From the NCBI GenBank assembly GCA_051650265.1, contig JBOFIR010000082.1, forward strand, positions 1 through 64,000: a stretch of DNA of 64,000 nt, read 5' to 3'. This document shows, piece after piece, positions 1-7,818 of this stretch. The position numbers were made by a program, and so were the translations under genes. The notes under the pieces are model-generated. The model made no database searches, had not been told where the DNA came from, and was given only the letters and a program-made list of their open reading frames with translations. The first letter of the stretch is position 1. Every line of letters starts with the position of its first letter. The stretch is from JBOFEH01 sp051650265 (GTDB lineage Bacteria > Bacillota > Clostridia > Lachnospirales > Cellulosilyticaceae).

Positions 1-120
<120 letters not shown>

Positions 121-147
121 AAGTTTGTCATCTGACATAAAAGTATT

Positions 148-167
148 TGATGTATCATTATACATCA
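148..167 (-). repeat. Inverted repeat in the 16S leader
   Basis: An 8-bp perfect inverted repeat (TGATGTAT, CATT loop, ATACATCA) sits about 30 nt before the 16S 5' end. As leader RNA it would fold into a small hairpin, possibly part of the pre-16S processing stem; the arm overlaps a TATAAT on the minus strand that has no matching -35. Function not shown. Confidence 0.4.
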
Positions 168-239
168 TAAATTGACTGGCATTTTATAGGTATCTTATTT
201 AGTTTTTAAATTACAATGCGTTCTCTTGAACACTTGTTT

Positions 240-268
240 ATATTATCAAATATCTTTACGCTTGTCAA
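240..268 (-). promoter_or_regulatory. Probable rrn promoter
   Basis: Minus strand: perfect -35 TTGACA (263-268), 17-nt spacer, -10-like TAATAT (240-245). It faces the 16S gene about 120 nt downstream, a usual distance for an rRNA leader. The -35 is perfect but the -10 only fair, so the -10 position is less certain. Confidence 0.6.
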
Positions 269-366
269 CACAAAGTGAAAACTTTTTTATCAATCTGCAT
301 ATTTCCCTTTTTGTGATTTTATAGTATAATTTAGATTATATCGCGCAAAACAAAGGATGATGGCTC

Positions 367-975
367 ATGAAAATTCTACTTGTATCCGACCAAGAGAGCC
401 CATACATATGGGATTATTTTGATAAAAGTAAGTTTGAAGATATTGATCTAATGATCTCCTGTGGTGATCTTAAACCACAATATTTGTCATTTTTGGTTAC
501 AATGATTCCTGTACCACTGCTTTATATCCATGGTAATCATGATACCAAATATCTCAGTACGCCTCCTGAAGGCTGCATCTGTATCGAAGATACAATCTAT
601 ACATATAAAGGTTTGAACATTGGCGGACTCGGTGGTTCTATGGAATATGCTGGCGGTCCTTTCCAATTCACTGAAAAAGTGATGACAAAACGTGTTAAAA
701 AATTTATCAAAGCAGCTCAAAAAAAAGGTGGCCTTGACTTATTTATTTCTCACGCGCCTTCTTTGGACCTAGGTGATGGGGAAGACCTTTGCCATCGCGG
801 CTTCGAATGCTTCCATCAAATTTATGACCGTCTAGAACCAACCTATCATCTTCATGGTCATCAACATCTTAATTATACGAGTAAGCCAAAGCGTATTTTG
901 CACCATAATGGCATTGAGATTATCAACGGCTTTAATTATTATATTTTTGAATACGAAAAAGGATCTGCAGAGTAA
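367..975 (+). CDS. Metallophosphoesterase family protein
   Basis: A 202-aa calcineurin-like metallophosphoesterase. The dinuclear-metal motifs are in order: SD near residue 7, CGDL at 32-35, GNHD at 56-59, SHAPS near 128 and HGHQH near 163-167. It is a compact single-domain enzyme without signal peptide or membrane segment, so a cytosolic phosphodiesterase/phosphatase; the substrate cannot be read from sequence. The start follows an AAAGGATGA ribosome site, and a TATAAT (325-330) lies upstream without a good -35. It stands alone, divergent from the rRNA operon, and ends inside the loop of a perfect bidirectional terminator shared with the next gene. Confidence 0.9.
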   Translation: MKILLVSDQESPYIWDYFDKSKFEDIDLMISCGDLKPQYLSFLVTMIPVPLLYIHGNHDTKYLSTPPEGCICIEDTIYTYKGLNIGGLGGSMEYAGGPFQFTEKVMTKRVKKFIKAAQKKGGLDLFISHAPSLDLGDGEDLCHRGFECFHQIYDRLEPTYHLHGHQHLNYTSKPKRILHHNGIEIINGFNYYIFEYEKGSAE

Positions 976-991
976 TCTGCAGATCCTTTTT
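956..991. terminator. Bidirectional terminator, convergent junction 1
   Basis: Perfect 16-bp inverted repeat (AAAAAGGATCTGCAGA, loop GTAA, mirror arm) whose A- and T-runs serve both directions. The TAA stop of the phosphoesterase lies in the loop; the opposing gene ends 5 bp beyond the stem. Confidence 0.9.
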
Positions 992-995
992 AATG

Positions 996-2960
996 TTAAC
1001 TGTTATTTTTGACAATGTTTTTCATGTAACTGAATGGATCAGTAGGCTTCAAATCCTTACTATCTGGCAAACTTCCTTCTACACCATCCACAAGCCAGTC
1101 CATGTGAATAATATCTTCATAATCACATGTTTTGCCGCTTTTTACACGCAACATTTTATTTTGATCATAAATCGGCCCTGTAAAAACATTGTATTCATTA
1201 CGGATAATTGCCTGTTTAACACCTTCTATAAGCAACTTCATCTGCGGGCTGATCTGTCTATTAGAGTAGAATAAATCCACCATTCCTGTATTCATACCTA
1301 ACCAGAAATTACGTGGTGCCTGCTCTGCTTCTCCTGCCTCAATCACACTCTTCCATGTACCACTTAGTACATTTTTGATAACGCGTTCATAGAAAATACC
1401 CCAGTCCCATATCGCCATAGCATAATGATTCTTATCGCCTTCATTTTCACCTAGGCTATATACACCATACTCCTTTGACATATCTTGTGGCACTGGTAGG
1501 TCTTCATTTGAGATAATATCTGCACCCATTTCTTTGAGTTTGAGGGCAACATCTTTGCCCTGTTCAGGGTTATCCCATCTATAGGTCCACATGGCCTTAA
1601 CTGTTACGTACGGATTGACAGCACGCGCCCCTAGTGTAAAGGCATTAATACTAGAAACAACTTCTGAAATAGGGTAAGGTGCCACATAACCAATAATGTT
1701 TGTCTTTGTCATGGCCCCAGCAATCATACCTAACAAATAACGTGGTTCATGGATTCTACCATAGTAGAGTGTCAATGACTTATAGGAATGTGTCGCTGCA
1801 CAGTTGAAAAACTTAACTTGTGGATATTCAATAGCCGCCTTAAGGGCTGGTGCTACAAAAGTCGGACTCGTTGTAAATATGAGATCATACTTTTGCTTAG
1901 CAAGCTCTTCAAATACCTGATAGGCATTTTCATTTTCTGGCACATCAATAATTTTTTGCGTCTGAATTTGATCTTTAAAGACATTATCAATGTGTAACCT
2001 CCCAAGTTCATGGCTATAGGCCCAACCTGACTTTTCTGGACTCTTTGCATACACAAAAGCTATTTTGAGTGTGCGTTTAGCATGAATCAAACCAGAAAAC
2101 GAGGTAAAAACATTTCGTTTTTTAGGCGTCTCAACCAAACCTGTTGCTACATTTGCTTCTTCCTGCCCAATAACCCGTACTTCCTCTATAAATTTATCAA
2201 TGACTTTTTTATGTTCATTTTCTATGATTTCTTTTGGAAGCCCATACACCTTAATGAAATTTAAGAAGGCATCTCCTGTTGTCATAGAGAGTCCTTGACC
2301 ACCTTCATTGAGATAGATTTGTCTAAAAGGCCTATACACACTTGCCAAGAAATCCTTTGAGAGTGATTCTTCCCCTTCGCTATGCACAAGATATTGCCTA
2401 ATATAGTGATACAGTTCTTCAAATCTTCCCTCTTGACTGAACCAAATACTATTAATTTTAGTTTTTTTATAGAAATCCATAAACTCATAGTAGATTGTGT
2501 TCAACTTATTAGAGGGATCTCTTTTAGGAATAAGCCGAATCACGTAGGCATTAAACGCTGTAGCCTCTACAAACTTCAGGACACTTACGCGTTTGTTACC
2601 TTCTACAGCAAAGAAACGATTCATATATTCGTAAACTTTGATAGGATCTCTAATCCCCTCTCTTAAATGTGCATTGTACAAGTTCATCCACTTTTGAGCA
2701 AATTCTGTTTTTATAGGCATAAGAGGCATAAAATTATGTCCAAATGAAATGCTACGAGAGTGAGTGTAGGTGCCAACGATTTTCTTAAGTGGAATTTCTA
2801 CAAGCCCTAATGAGACTTCGGAAAGCACATCACCTGATTGAACAAGACCATCTAAAGATGGCAGATAGCCTGATCCCCCAGCTGATTCCATCTGATTCCA
2901 AGACTGTTTACCACTTTTGAGTGCTTGTTCGTAGGTTGATTCAATTTCTAACTGATTCAT
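996..2960 (-). CDS. BMP-family ligand-binding protein with ParB-like N-terminal domain, no signal peptide
   Basis: 654 aa. The C-terminal half (about 300-610) is a basic-membrane-protein (BMP/PnrA-like) periplasmic-binding fold, beginning LKIAFVYAKSPEKSGWAYSH and with the KYDLIFTTSP and GADIISNED segments typical of nucleoside-binding lipoproteins. The N-terminal part (about 55-150) resembles a ParB/sulfiredoxin-like fold: a PIKVYEYMNRFFAVEGNKR stretch like the ParB 'dG.+R' motif. There is no signal peptide or lipobox, and no ABC permease or ATPase gene adjoins, so a cytosolic sensor is more likely than a transporter lipoprotein (inference). The ATG start at 2960 has AGAGGTG about 8 nt upstream; an in-frame GTG at 2969 is less likely. 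It may be co-transcribed with the two envelope genes before it. Confidence 0.8.
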   Translation of the reverse strand: MNQLEIESTYEQALKSGKQSWNQMESAGGSGYLPSLDGLVQSGDVLSEVSLGLVEIPLKKIVGTYTHSRSISFGHNFMPLMPIKTEFAQKWMNLYNAHLREGIRDPIKVYEYMNRFFAVEGNKRVSVLKFVEATAFNAYVIRLIPKRDPSNKLNTIYYEFMDFYKKTKINSIWFSQEGRFEELYHYIRQYLVHSEGEESLSKDFLASVYRPFRQIYLNEGGQGLSMTTGDAFLNFIKVYGLPKEIIENEHKKVIDKFIEEVRVIGQEEANVATGLVETPKKRNVFTSFSGLIHAKRTLKIAFVYAKSPEKSGWAYSHELGRLHIDNVFKDQIQTQKIIDVPENENAYQVFEELAKQKYDLIFTTSPTFVAPALKAAIEYPQVKFFNCAATHSYKSLTLYYGRIHEPRYLLGMIAGAMTKTNIIGYVAPYPISEVVSSINAFTLGARAVNPYVTVKAMWTYRWDNPEQGKDVALKLKEMGADIISNEDLPVPQDMSKEYGVYSLGENEGDKNHYAMAIWDWGIFYERVIKNVLSGTWKSVIEAGEAEQAPRNFWLGMNTGMVDLFYSNRQISPQMKLLIEGVKQAIIRNEYNVFTGPIYDQNKMLRVKSGKTCDYEDIIHMDWLVDGVEGSLPDSKDLKPTDPFSYMKNIVKNNS

Positions 2961-3004
2961 TTTTTTCACCTCTTACTTTTGTATTACTCATTATTATATG
3001 TAAT

Positions 3005-3038
3005 ACCTAGAGTTATTTACGCATAAAAATCTCTAGGT
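3005..3038 (-). repeat. Inverted repeat over a stop codon
   Basis: ACCTAGAG (3005-3012) and CTCTAGGT (3031-3038) flank the last codons of the small membrane-protein gene, whose TAA is at 3013-3015. No U-run follows on the minus strand, so it is a weak terminator candidate or an RNA-stability hairpin. Confidence 0.35.
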
Positions 3039-3378
3039 TTTCCCCCTCAACACCCCAGCTAAGCTGGCGCCCCTCTAGTTCATAGCGCATCTGAAACACT
3101 TTATCATCAATGGTATAGCGCATCTTACCTGGTGCAATCTTTTCATAAATTGCTGGTTTATTCATGCCTTCCAAAACCACTTGGCCATCTTTCGTAAACG
3201 TCACCACTTCTCCTGTTTCCTCTGATTGCCACTTCCCTTGCAATGTAGGATTACTATAGCGTTCATAGCCATAGAGTGTACAGATACACAGTAACGTAAT
3301 GACAAAGATTGAGGTAATGATCCTAATTATAGGTTGTCTATCTTTTTTTCGAGCATACATAAACTTTTTTCTTGCCAT
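3013..3378 (-). CDS. Small membrane-anchored protein, unknown function
   Basis: 121 aa, not recognised to gene level. A basic N-terminus (MARKKF...KKDRQ) is followed by one transmembrane segment (about 17-39), then an extracellular beta-rich region. The segment starting GKWQSEETGEVVTFTKDGQV (about 49-70) looks like the lipocalin-like repeats found in many Firmicute surface lipoproteins (DUF5640-like), but here the anchor is a helix. AAGGGGGA gives a strong ribosome site. It lies 51 bp downstream of the DUF3298-type gene and 52 bp before the BMP-type gene, all on the same strand. Confidence 0.7.
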   Translation of the reverse strand: MARKKFMYARKKDRQPIIRIITSIFVITLLCICTLYGYERYSNPTLQGKWQSEETGEVVTFTKDGQVVLEGMNKPAIYEKIAPGKMRYTIDDKVFQMRYELEGRQLSWGVEGENLEIFMRK

Positions 3379-3429
3379 TAAGTGTCCCCCTTAGATTGAT
3401 TTAAGTGTATTATACCAAAAAAAGCCTTT

Positions 3430-4206
3430 CTATGCACCCACCTTCTCGTTTACACGTATATTTTTTATATTTTCTTTTGGAATAACAAATTCAATCGTGC
3501 CGGATACATAAGGGGAAACTTCATAAATATTGAACACAAGAACAAGCTCACCTTTTTCATTAATGTAGAAATTTTGATCGTGCGCTACTTTTTCAAGTCC
3601 ACCCGCTTGTTCTACAAAGACAACACCCGATGCCTTTTTATGCGGTATTTGTTTGATAATCTCTCCAGCGAGGACTGTCTCATAATCTACGCCTTCCTTG
3701 AATAAATCTTTTAACTCTATGAGTTTCTGCCTATCTTTATCAATAACTACATATTTTTGCTGAGCCATTCCATGTGTGCCACCAGTATATCTATATTCAA
3801 AAATACCAATGACCACATATGGTTCTGCTGTTGCTTTGATGGTAAAGTCCCGGATGAGTTCATAACTTTTGAGTTGTGAACCTACGTTTTTTGACTGTTT
3901 GCGTGCAGCCGTTGCCGATTGACTCATCTTGTTTTGACTTAATTTGGCGTCTTCTAACAGTTTCTTATTAAGTTCTTTTTCAAAAGACCGATTTTTCAAT
4001 CCCTTAATTTGAGGTGTTTTCATATTTACATGAAGATAATTTTCCTGTGCTGTGATATTCTTTGACTGTACATGAATAGGGTAGTCCGGAGCCATTACAA
4101 AAATGGCTCGTCCCGGTATGGGTTCTTTTTCTTTTTCATTTGCATAAATTGGTGCGCTAAATACCATAATCATAGATAGAAGTATTGTCAATAATTTTTG
4201 TTTCAT
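3430..4206 (-). CDS. Exported DUF4163/DUF3298 (RsiV/PdaC-like) protein
   Basis: 258 aa from the ATG at 4206, chosen because GAGGGGGATTGAAA stands just before it; a longer in-frame ORF to 4275 has no such site. A signal peptide (MKQKLLTILLSMIMVFSAPI then YANEKE) predicts export. The body matches the paired DUF4163/DUF3298 architecture: YLHVNMKTPQIKGL near the start, then YRYTGGTHGM, KLIELKDLF and a C-terminal beta-rich domain. In RsiV this fold binds lysozyme; in PdaC it accompanies a deacetylase. No sigma factor or catalytic deacetylase domain is present here, so a surface role is likely but the ligand is unknown. Confidence 0.8.
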   Translation of the reverse strand: MKQKLLTILLSMIMVFSAPIYANEKEKEPIPGRAIFVMAPDYPIHVQSKNITAQENYLHVNMKTPQIKGLKNRSFEKELNKKLLEDAKLSQNKMSQSATAARKQSKNVGSQLKSYELIRDFTIKATAEPYVVIGIFEYRYTGGTHGMAQQKYVVIDKDRQKLIELKDLFKEGVDYETVLAGEIIKQIPHKKASGVVFVEQAGGLEKVAHDQNFYINEKGELVLVFNIYEVSPYVSGTIEFVIPKENIKNIRVNEKVGA

Positions 4207-4271
4207 TTTCAATCCCCCTCTTTGATGTGTGTGTAAGCTTATTATGTGCTGCCCACACGAGATTATAATAA

Positions 4272-4328
4272 GCAAACATTTGCAATTCCCAAGACCAAAT
4301 GGTAGCGCAAGGTTTGCGTGTACTTGGT
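4272..4328 (+). promoter_or_regulatory. Divergent intergenic region with nested inverted repeats
   Basis: Between the DUF3298 gene and the aldehyde dehydrogenase. GCAAA-CA-TTTGC (4272-4283) is a small palindrome; ACCAA (4294-4298) and TTGGT (4324-4328) enclose CGCAA-GGT-TTGCG (4306-4318). A TATAAT lies at 4264-4269 on the plus strand with no good -35. These could be operators or a leader hairpin for the dehydrogenase operon; no regulator is identified. Confidence 0.35.
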
Positions 4329-4359
4329 AATTTCATCAAGCTAGATTTCGAGGTGACTC

Positions 4360-5730
4360 ATGAAGGATCTTACGGATCAAATCCAATATATGCATCGTTT
4401 TTTTCATAGCAAACGTACTTACGACTTGAAGTTTCGTCGTTTTTATCTTAAAAAACTTAGAAAACAAATTTTCAGCTATGAGCAGGCACTCATTACTGCA
4501 CTCTATCTAGATTTACACAAGCCTGCTGCTGAAGTTTATCGTACAGAACTTTTCACCGTTTTAGATGAATTAGATTACACATTACGCCATATGGGGCAAT
4601 GGGTCAAGCCAACTACTCGCCCTAGCAGATTGCCACTTCTTGGTAGCTTCAGTAGTCAAATTCCCGAACCTTATGGTGTCTGTAGTATTTTTGTACCTTA
4701 TAATTATCCTTTCCAACTGGCTTTTTCACCACTTATCGGTGCAATTGCCGCGGGAAATTGTGTGATACTCAAACTCTCAGAATATACACCACATACCAAC
4801 AAGGTAATCCAGAACTTGGTCCGTGATACATTCCCAAACTATCTGGTCGATAGTATTACAGGGAATGTACACACTGCACGCGCACTTCTCAAACAGCCTC
4901 TGGATTATATTTTCTTTACAGGAAGTACAGAGGTTGGCAAAGAAGTGATGGCTGCTGCCTCACACCATCTGATTCCTATCACATTGGAACTTGGTGGCAA
5001 AAATCCAACACTCGTAGATTATACTGCTGATCTTGACCTTGCCGCCAAACGAATTGCTTGGGGAAAATTCATGAATGGAGGCCAAACTTGTGTCGCACCT
5101 GACTACATCTTGATTCACGAAAGCGTGGCTGAAGCCTTCCTTGTCAAACTTCGGGAAGCAATTCACCAGCTTTATCCCGACCCTACTCAAATGACTCACA
5201 TTATTAATGAAAAACATTTTGTCAGACTGATGAACTGTATCAACGAAGATACGGTTATTATGGGAGGCCACTTTGAGAGCCATACACACTTCATAGAACC
5301 TACTGTGCTTTACCCTACTTCATTGCAAGACAATTGTATGCAGGATGAAATTTTTGGCCCTATTCTCCCTGTAATTCCTTTTACAAAACTACAAACAGCT
5401 TTTCAAACCATTAATCGCTTTCCAAAACCACTTGCTACCTATATTTTTAGTGAGGATAAACTGCGTATTGAGTATATGCTCCGTCATATAACTTTTGGTG
5501 GTGGATGCATCAATGACACAATCATGCACCTTACTGATTTGAACCTTCCATTTGGCGGTATTGGTTATAGCGGACTAGGTGCTTACCATGGCTATGCATC
5601 CTTTAAGACTTTTTCCCATTATAAAAGTGTCCTCTCTAGTAGCAAACTAGAACTTCCTATGCGCTATGGTCATAGTCCCTGTGATGTAAAAGCACTCAAA
5701 TATTACATGAATTTACGCTTCAAAGGATGA
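4360..5730 (+). CDS. Aldehyde dehydrogenase (class 3-like)
   Basis: 456 aa, full length for the fatty/aromatic aldehyde dehydrogenase (ALDH3) branch, which lacks the N-terminal extension of 500-aa ALDHs. Key elements: catalytic Asn in VPYNYPF (N115), FTGST (186-190) at the NAD(P) site, general base Glu in LELGGKNP (E210) and nucleophile Cys in GGQTCVAPDY (C244). It oxidises an aldehyde to the acid in the cytosol or at the membrane face. GAGGTGACTC precedes the start. It is co-transcribed with the CrtI/CrtN-like flavoprotein 5 bp downstream, so its substrate may be the product of that enzyme, as in carotenoid-aldehyde oxidation (inference; no crtM/crtB is in the window). Confidence 0.88.
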   Translation: MKDLTDQIQYMHRFFHSKRTYDLKFRRFYLKKLRKQIFSYEQALITALYLDLHKPAAEVYRTELFTVLDELDYTLRHMGQWVKPTTRPSRLPLLGSFSSQIPEPYGVCSIFVPYNYPFQLAFSPLIGAIAAGNCVILKLSEYTPHTNKVIQNLVRDTFPNYLVDSITGNVHTARALLKQPLDYIFFTGSTEVGKEVMAAASHHLIPITLELGGKNPTLVDYTADLDLAAKRIAWGKFMNGGQTCVAPDYILIHESVAEAFLVKLREAIHQLYPDPTQMTHIINEKHFVRLMNCINEDTVIMGGHFESHTHFIEPTVLYPTSLQDNCMQDEIFGPILPVIPFTKLQTAFQTINRFPKPLATYIFSEDKLRIEYMLRHITFGGGCINDTIMHLTDLNLPFGGIGYSGLGAYHGYASFKTFSHYKSVLSSSKLELPMRYGHSPCDVKALKYYMNLRFKG

Positions 5731-5735
5731 TGTTT

Positions 5736-7244
5736 ATGAAAAAAATCCAAATAATAGGCGCCGGTATTGGCGCCTTAAATTTAGGTATTCGTCTACAATA
5801 TGCAGGTTTTGACGTGCATATTTTTGAAAAAAATCATTTTGCTGGTGGTGTTGTACACACAGTTTTTCACCAAAACTATCCCTTTGATGGATCTGCTTCT
5901 ATTATGATTAGTCCCGATAGCTATAGTGACATTTTTAAAAACTGTGATAGAAATCCTTCAAATTATTACACGCAAGTGCCACTTCAAGAAACTTTTCGTG
6001 TTTTTCCTAAGTCTCAGGCGCCCTTTGCTTTTCCAACGGAGCCAACTGCACTGCTTTCTATGATCGCAAATCACTTTCCTCGTAGCCTAAAAGGCTATTT
6101 GCACTTTCTCAATCAAACAAGTGCACGCTATAGCAATGCACAGAAGTATCTGTTAAAGCGTCGTTTTGCTAGTCCAATTACGCTCTGCTCACCGACATTA
6201 CTCTATCATACTTATCGGCTTCATACGTGTTCTTCTGCTTCACACTACTTGACATCTCTCATCCCCGATCAGGTTTTAAGAGATACTTTACTCTTTCAAA
6301 CTTTATTTATGGGATATACACCTTATAAATCACCTAACATTTATACCGCTATCCCTGCAGTCATTCAGCTTGATAGTCTCTCTCATATCAAAGGAGGATT
6401 GTCCGCCTATACAGATGCCTTAGTCAAATTATTTACAGAACTGGGTGGTAAACTCTATCTTGGCACACCCGTTAAAGAAATTCTTTTTTCTCACAACCAT
6501 GCAGTTGGGATACGTGTTGGTGCTCAAACAGACCGTGCTGATTGTGTTGTTGTTGCTACTGACTATCGTTACGCCTACACCAAGTTAATCCCCAAGACAA
6601 TTAGGTATCACCTCATGCATCCTCTACGCTTCAAAACCCTCAAAAGTTCTACCGGAGTTTATATTCTGAGGTTAGTTTGTGATCAGCCACTCCCTCATTT
6701 AGGCCTTCATAATCTTGCTTTACCTCATGACTTTCGTCAAGCAATGATTCAAACCTTTGATGAGGAACTTATTCCCCATGAGGCACCGCTCTATATTTAT
6801 TATCCCGCTGCAGTCGATGAGACATTCACTGCGCCTAGCGGTCATGTTTCTTTTCATGTGCTTGTTAGAGTACCTCATTTGAAGAACCATTACAGCCATT
6901 CACCTACAGTGTTTGATCCACTCAAACTTCAGATTATACATCGCCTTGAGGAAATTACAGGCCTTACATCACTCTCCGAACATATCCTTTTTGAAAAAGC
7001 CATTACCCCCTATGACTTTTTCAAAGACTATCACTACACGGATGGCTGTGCTTTTGGACTTGCACATACATTTACCCAATCTATGGCGCTGAGACCACAA
7101 GTATCCGTTCCCAGTATCCATGGTCTGTATTTTGTAGGTTGTAATATTCACCCTGGCAATGGCATTTCTATTGTTATGGAAAGTGCACGTCTTGCTGCTG
7201 ATCAAATCATCTCTAGCCACACAAAAAGAGCCAATCCCCGATAG
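5736..7244 (+). CDS. CrtI/CrtN-family FAD-dependent desaturase/oxidase
   Basis: 502 aa from the ATG at 5736, which has AAAGGA 8 nt upstream; ATGs at 5727 and 5730 overlap the upstream stop and sit on the ribosome site. The N-terminal dinucleotide fold is IQIIGAGIGALNLGIRLQ with FEKN after beta-2. A GLYFVGCNIHPGNGIS stretch near the C-terminus is the phytoene desaturase family signature. Relatives desaturate or oxidise carotenoids, squalene-like or other polyprenoid chains. Neighbour ALDH suggests a two-step oxidation of a lipid or terpenoid end group. Substrate is not deducible. The gene ends in the loop of a bidirectional terminator. Confidence 0.83.
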   Translation: MKKIQIIGAGIGALNLGIRLQYAGFDVHIFEKNHFAGGVVHTVFHQNYPFDGSASIMISPDSYSDIFKNCDRNPSNYYTQVPLQETFRVFPKSQAPFAFPTEPTALLSMIANHFPRSLKGYLHFLNQTSARYSNAQKYLLKRRFASPITLCSPTLLYHTYRLHTCSSASHYLTSLIPDQVLRDTLLFQTLFMGYTPYKSPNIYTAIPAVIQLDSLSHIKGGLSAYTDALVKLFTELGGKLYLGTPVKEILFSHNHAVGIRVGAQTDRADCVVVATDYRYAYTKLIPKTIRYHLMHPLRFKTLKSSTGVYILRLVCDQPLPHLGLHNLALPHDFRQAMIQTFDEELIPHEAPLYIYYPAAVDETFTAPSGHVSFHVLVRVPHLKNHYSHSPTVFDPLKLQIIHRLEEITGLTSLSEHILFEKAITPYDFFKDYHYTDGCAFGLAHTFTQSMALRPQVSVPSIHGLYFVGCNIHPGNGISIVMESARLAADQIISSHTKRANPR

Positions 7245-7260
7245 GATTGGCTCTTTTTGT
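7221..7260. terminator. Bidirectional terminator, convergent junction 2
   Basis: Perfect 17-bp stem (ACAAAAAGAGCCAATCC / GGATTGGCTCTTTTTGT) with loop CCGATA at 7238-7243. The TAG of the flavoprotein gene spans loop and stem; the mgsA stop is 1 bp beyond the stem. Confidence 0.92.
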
Positions 7261-7261
7261 A

Positions 7262-7759
7262 CTAAGAAAGTTGTTCACCTGCTTTGTAGCCCTCTGTACG
7301 CATCTTGATGCGTTTTGCATAATCAATAATTTTACGATCATACTCTTGCTCCATAAGTGGTGATGTGAGTAAGAAATCTGCTGTCGATTGATTGCTTGCT
7401 ACAGGAATATCATATAACGCAGCAATACGTAAAAGTGCTTTTACGTCTGGATCATGTGGTTGTGCTGCAAGTGGATCCCAGAAGAAAATCATAAAATCAA
7501 TATTTCCTTCTACAATTCTTGATCCAATTTGTTGGTCCCCACCAAGTGGTCCACTATTAAATGCAGTAATTGGCAACTCTGTCTCTTCAGCAAGAATCTT
7601 TGCAGTTGTTCCTGTTCCACATAAGAAGTGTTTTCCTAATTTATCTTTATTAACCTTTACCCACTCCACAATATCTGCTTTTCTATTATCATGGGCTACA
7701 AGTGCAATTCTCTTTTGTTTTTCCATCTTAATGAGTGTAAAATCTTTTGTATCGTTCAT
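7262..7759 (-). CDS. mgsA: Methylglyoxal synthase
   Basis: 165 aa. Converts dihydroxyacetone phosphate to methylglyoxal plus phosphate, a cytosolic bypass of lower glycolysis that releases phosphate. Family motifs are complete: [11 protein letters not shown] (H23, D24), CGTGTTAK (47-54, phosphate binding), [11 protein letters not shown] with the catalytic Asp (D75) and [13 protein letters not shown] with His (H102). The start has a perfect AGGAGG (CCTAGGAGGGTATGA then ATG). It lies 43 bp downstream of the helicase gene on the same strand and has its own promoter candidate overlapping the end of that gene. Confidence 0.96.
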   Translation of the reverse strand: MNDTKDFTLIKMEKQKRIALVAHDNRKADIVEWVKVNKDKLGKHFLCGTGTTAKILAEETELPITAFNSGPLGGDQQIGSRIVEGNIDFMIFFWDPLAAQPHDPDVKALLRIAALYDIPVASNQSTADFLLTSPLMEQEYDRKIIDYAKRIKMRTEGYKAGEQLS

Positions 7760-7789
7760 TCATACCCTCCTAGGCTCGTGTTAGTTTTC

Positions 7790-7818
7790 ATTATACACAT
7801 AATTACAAAGTTTGACTA
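7790..7818 (-). promoter_or_regulatory. Candidate mgsA promoter
   Basis: Minus strand TAGTCA (7813-7818), 17-nt spacer, perfect TATAAT (7790-7795), about 30 bp before the mgsA start and reaching into the last codons of the helicase gene. Confidence 0.5.
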
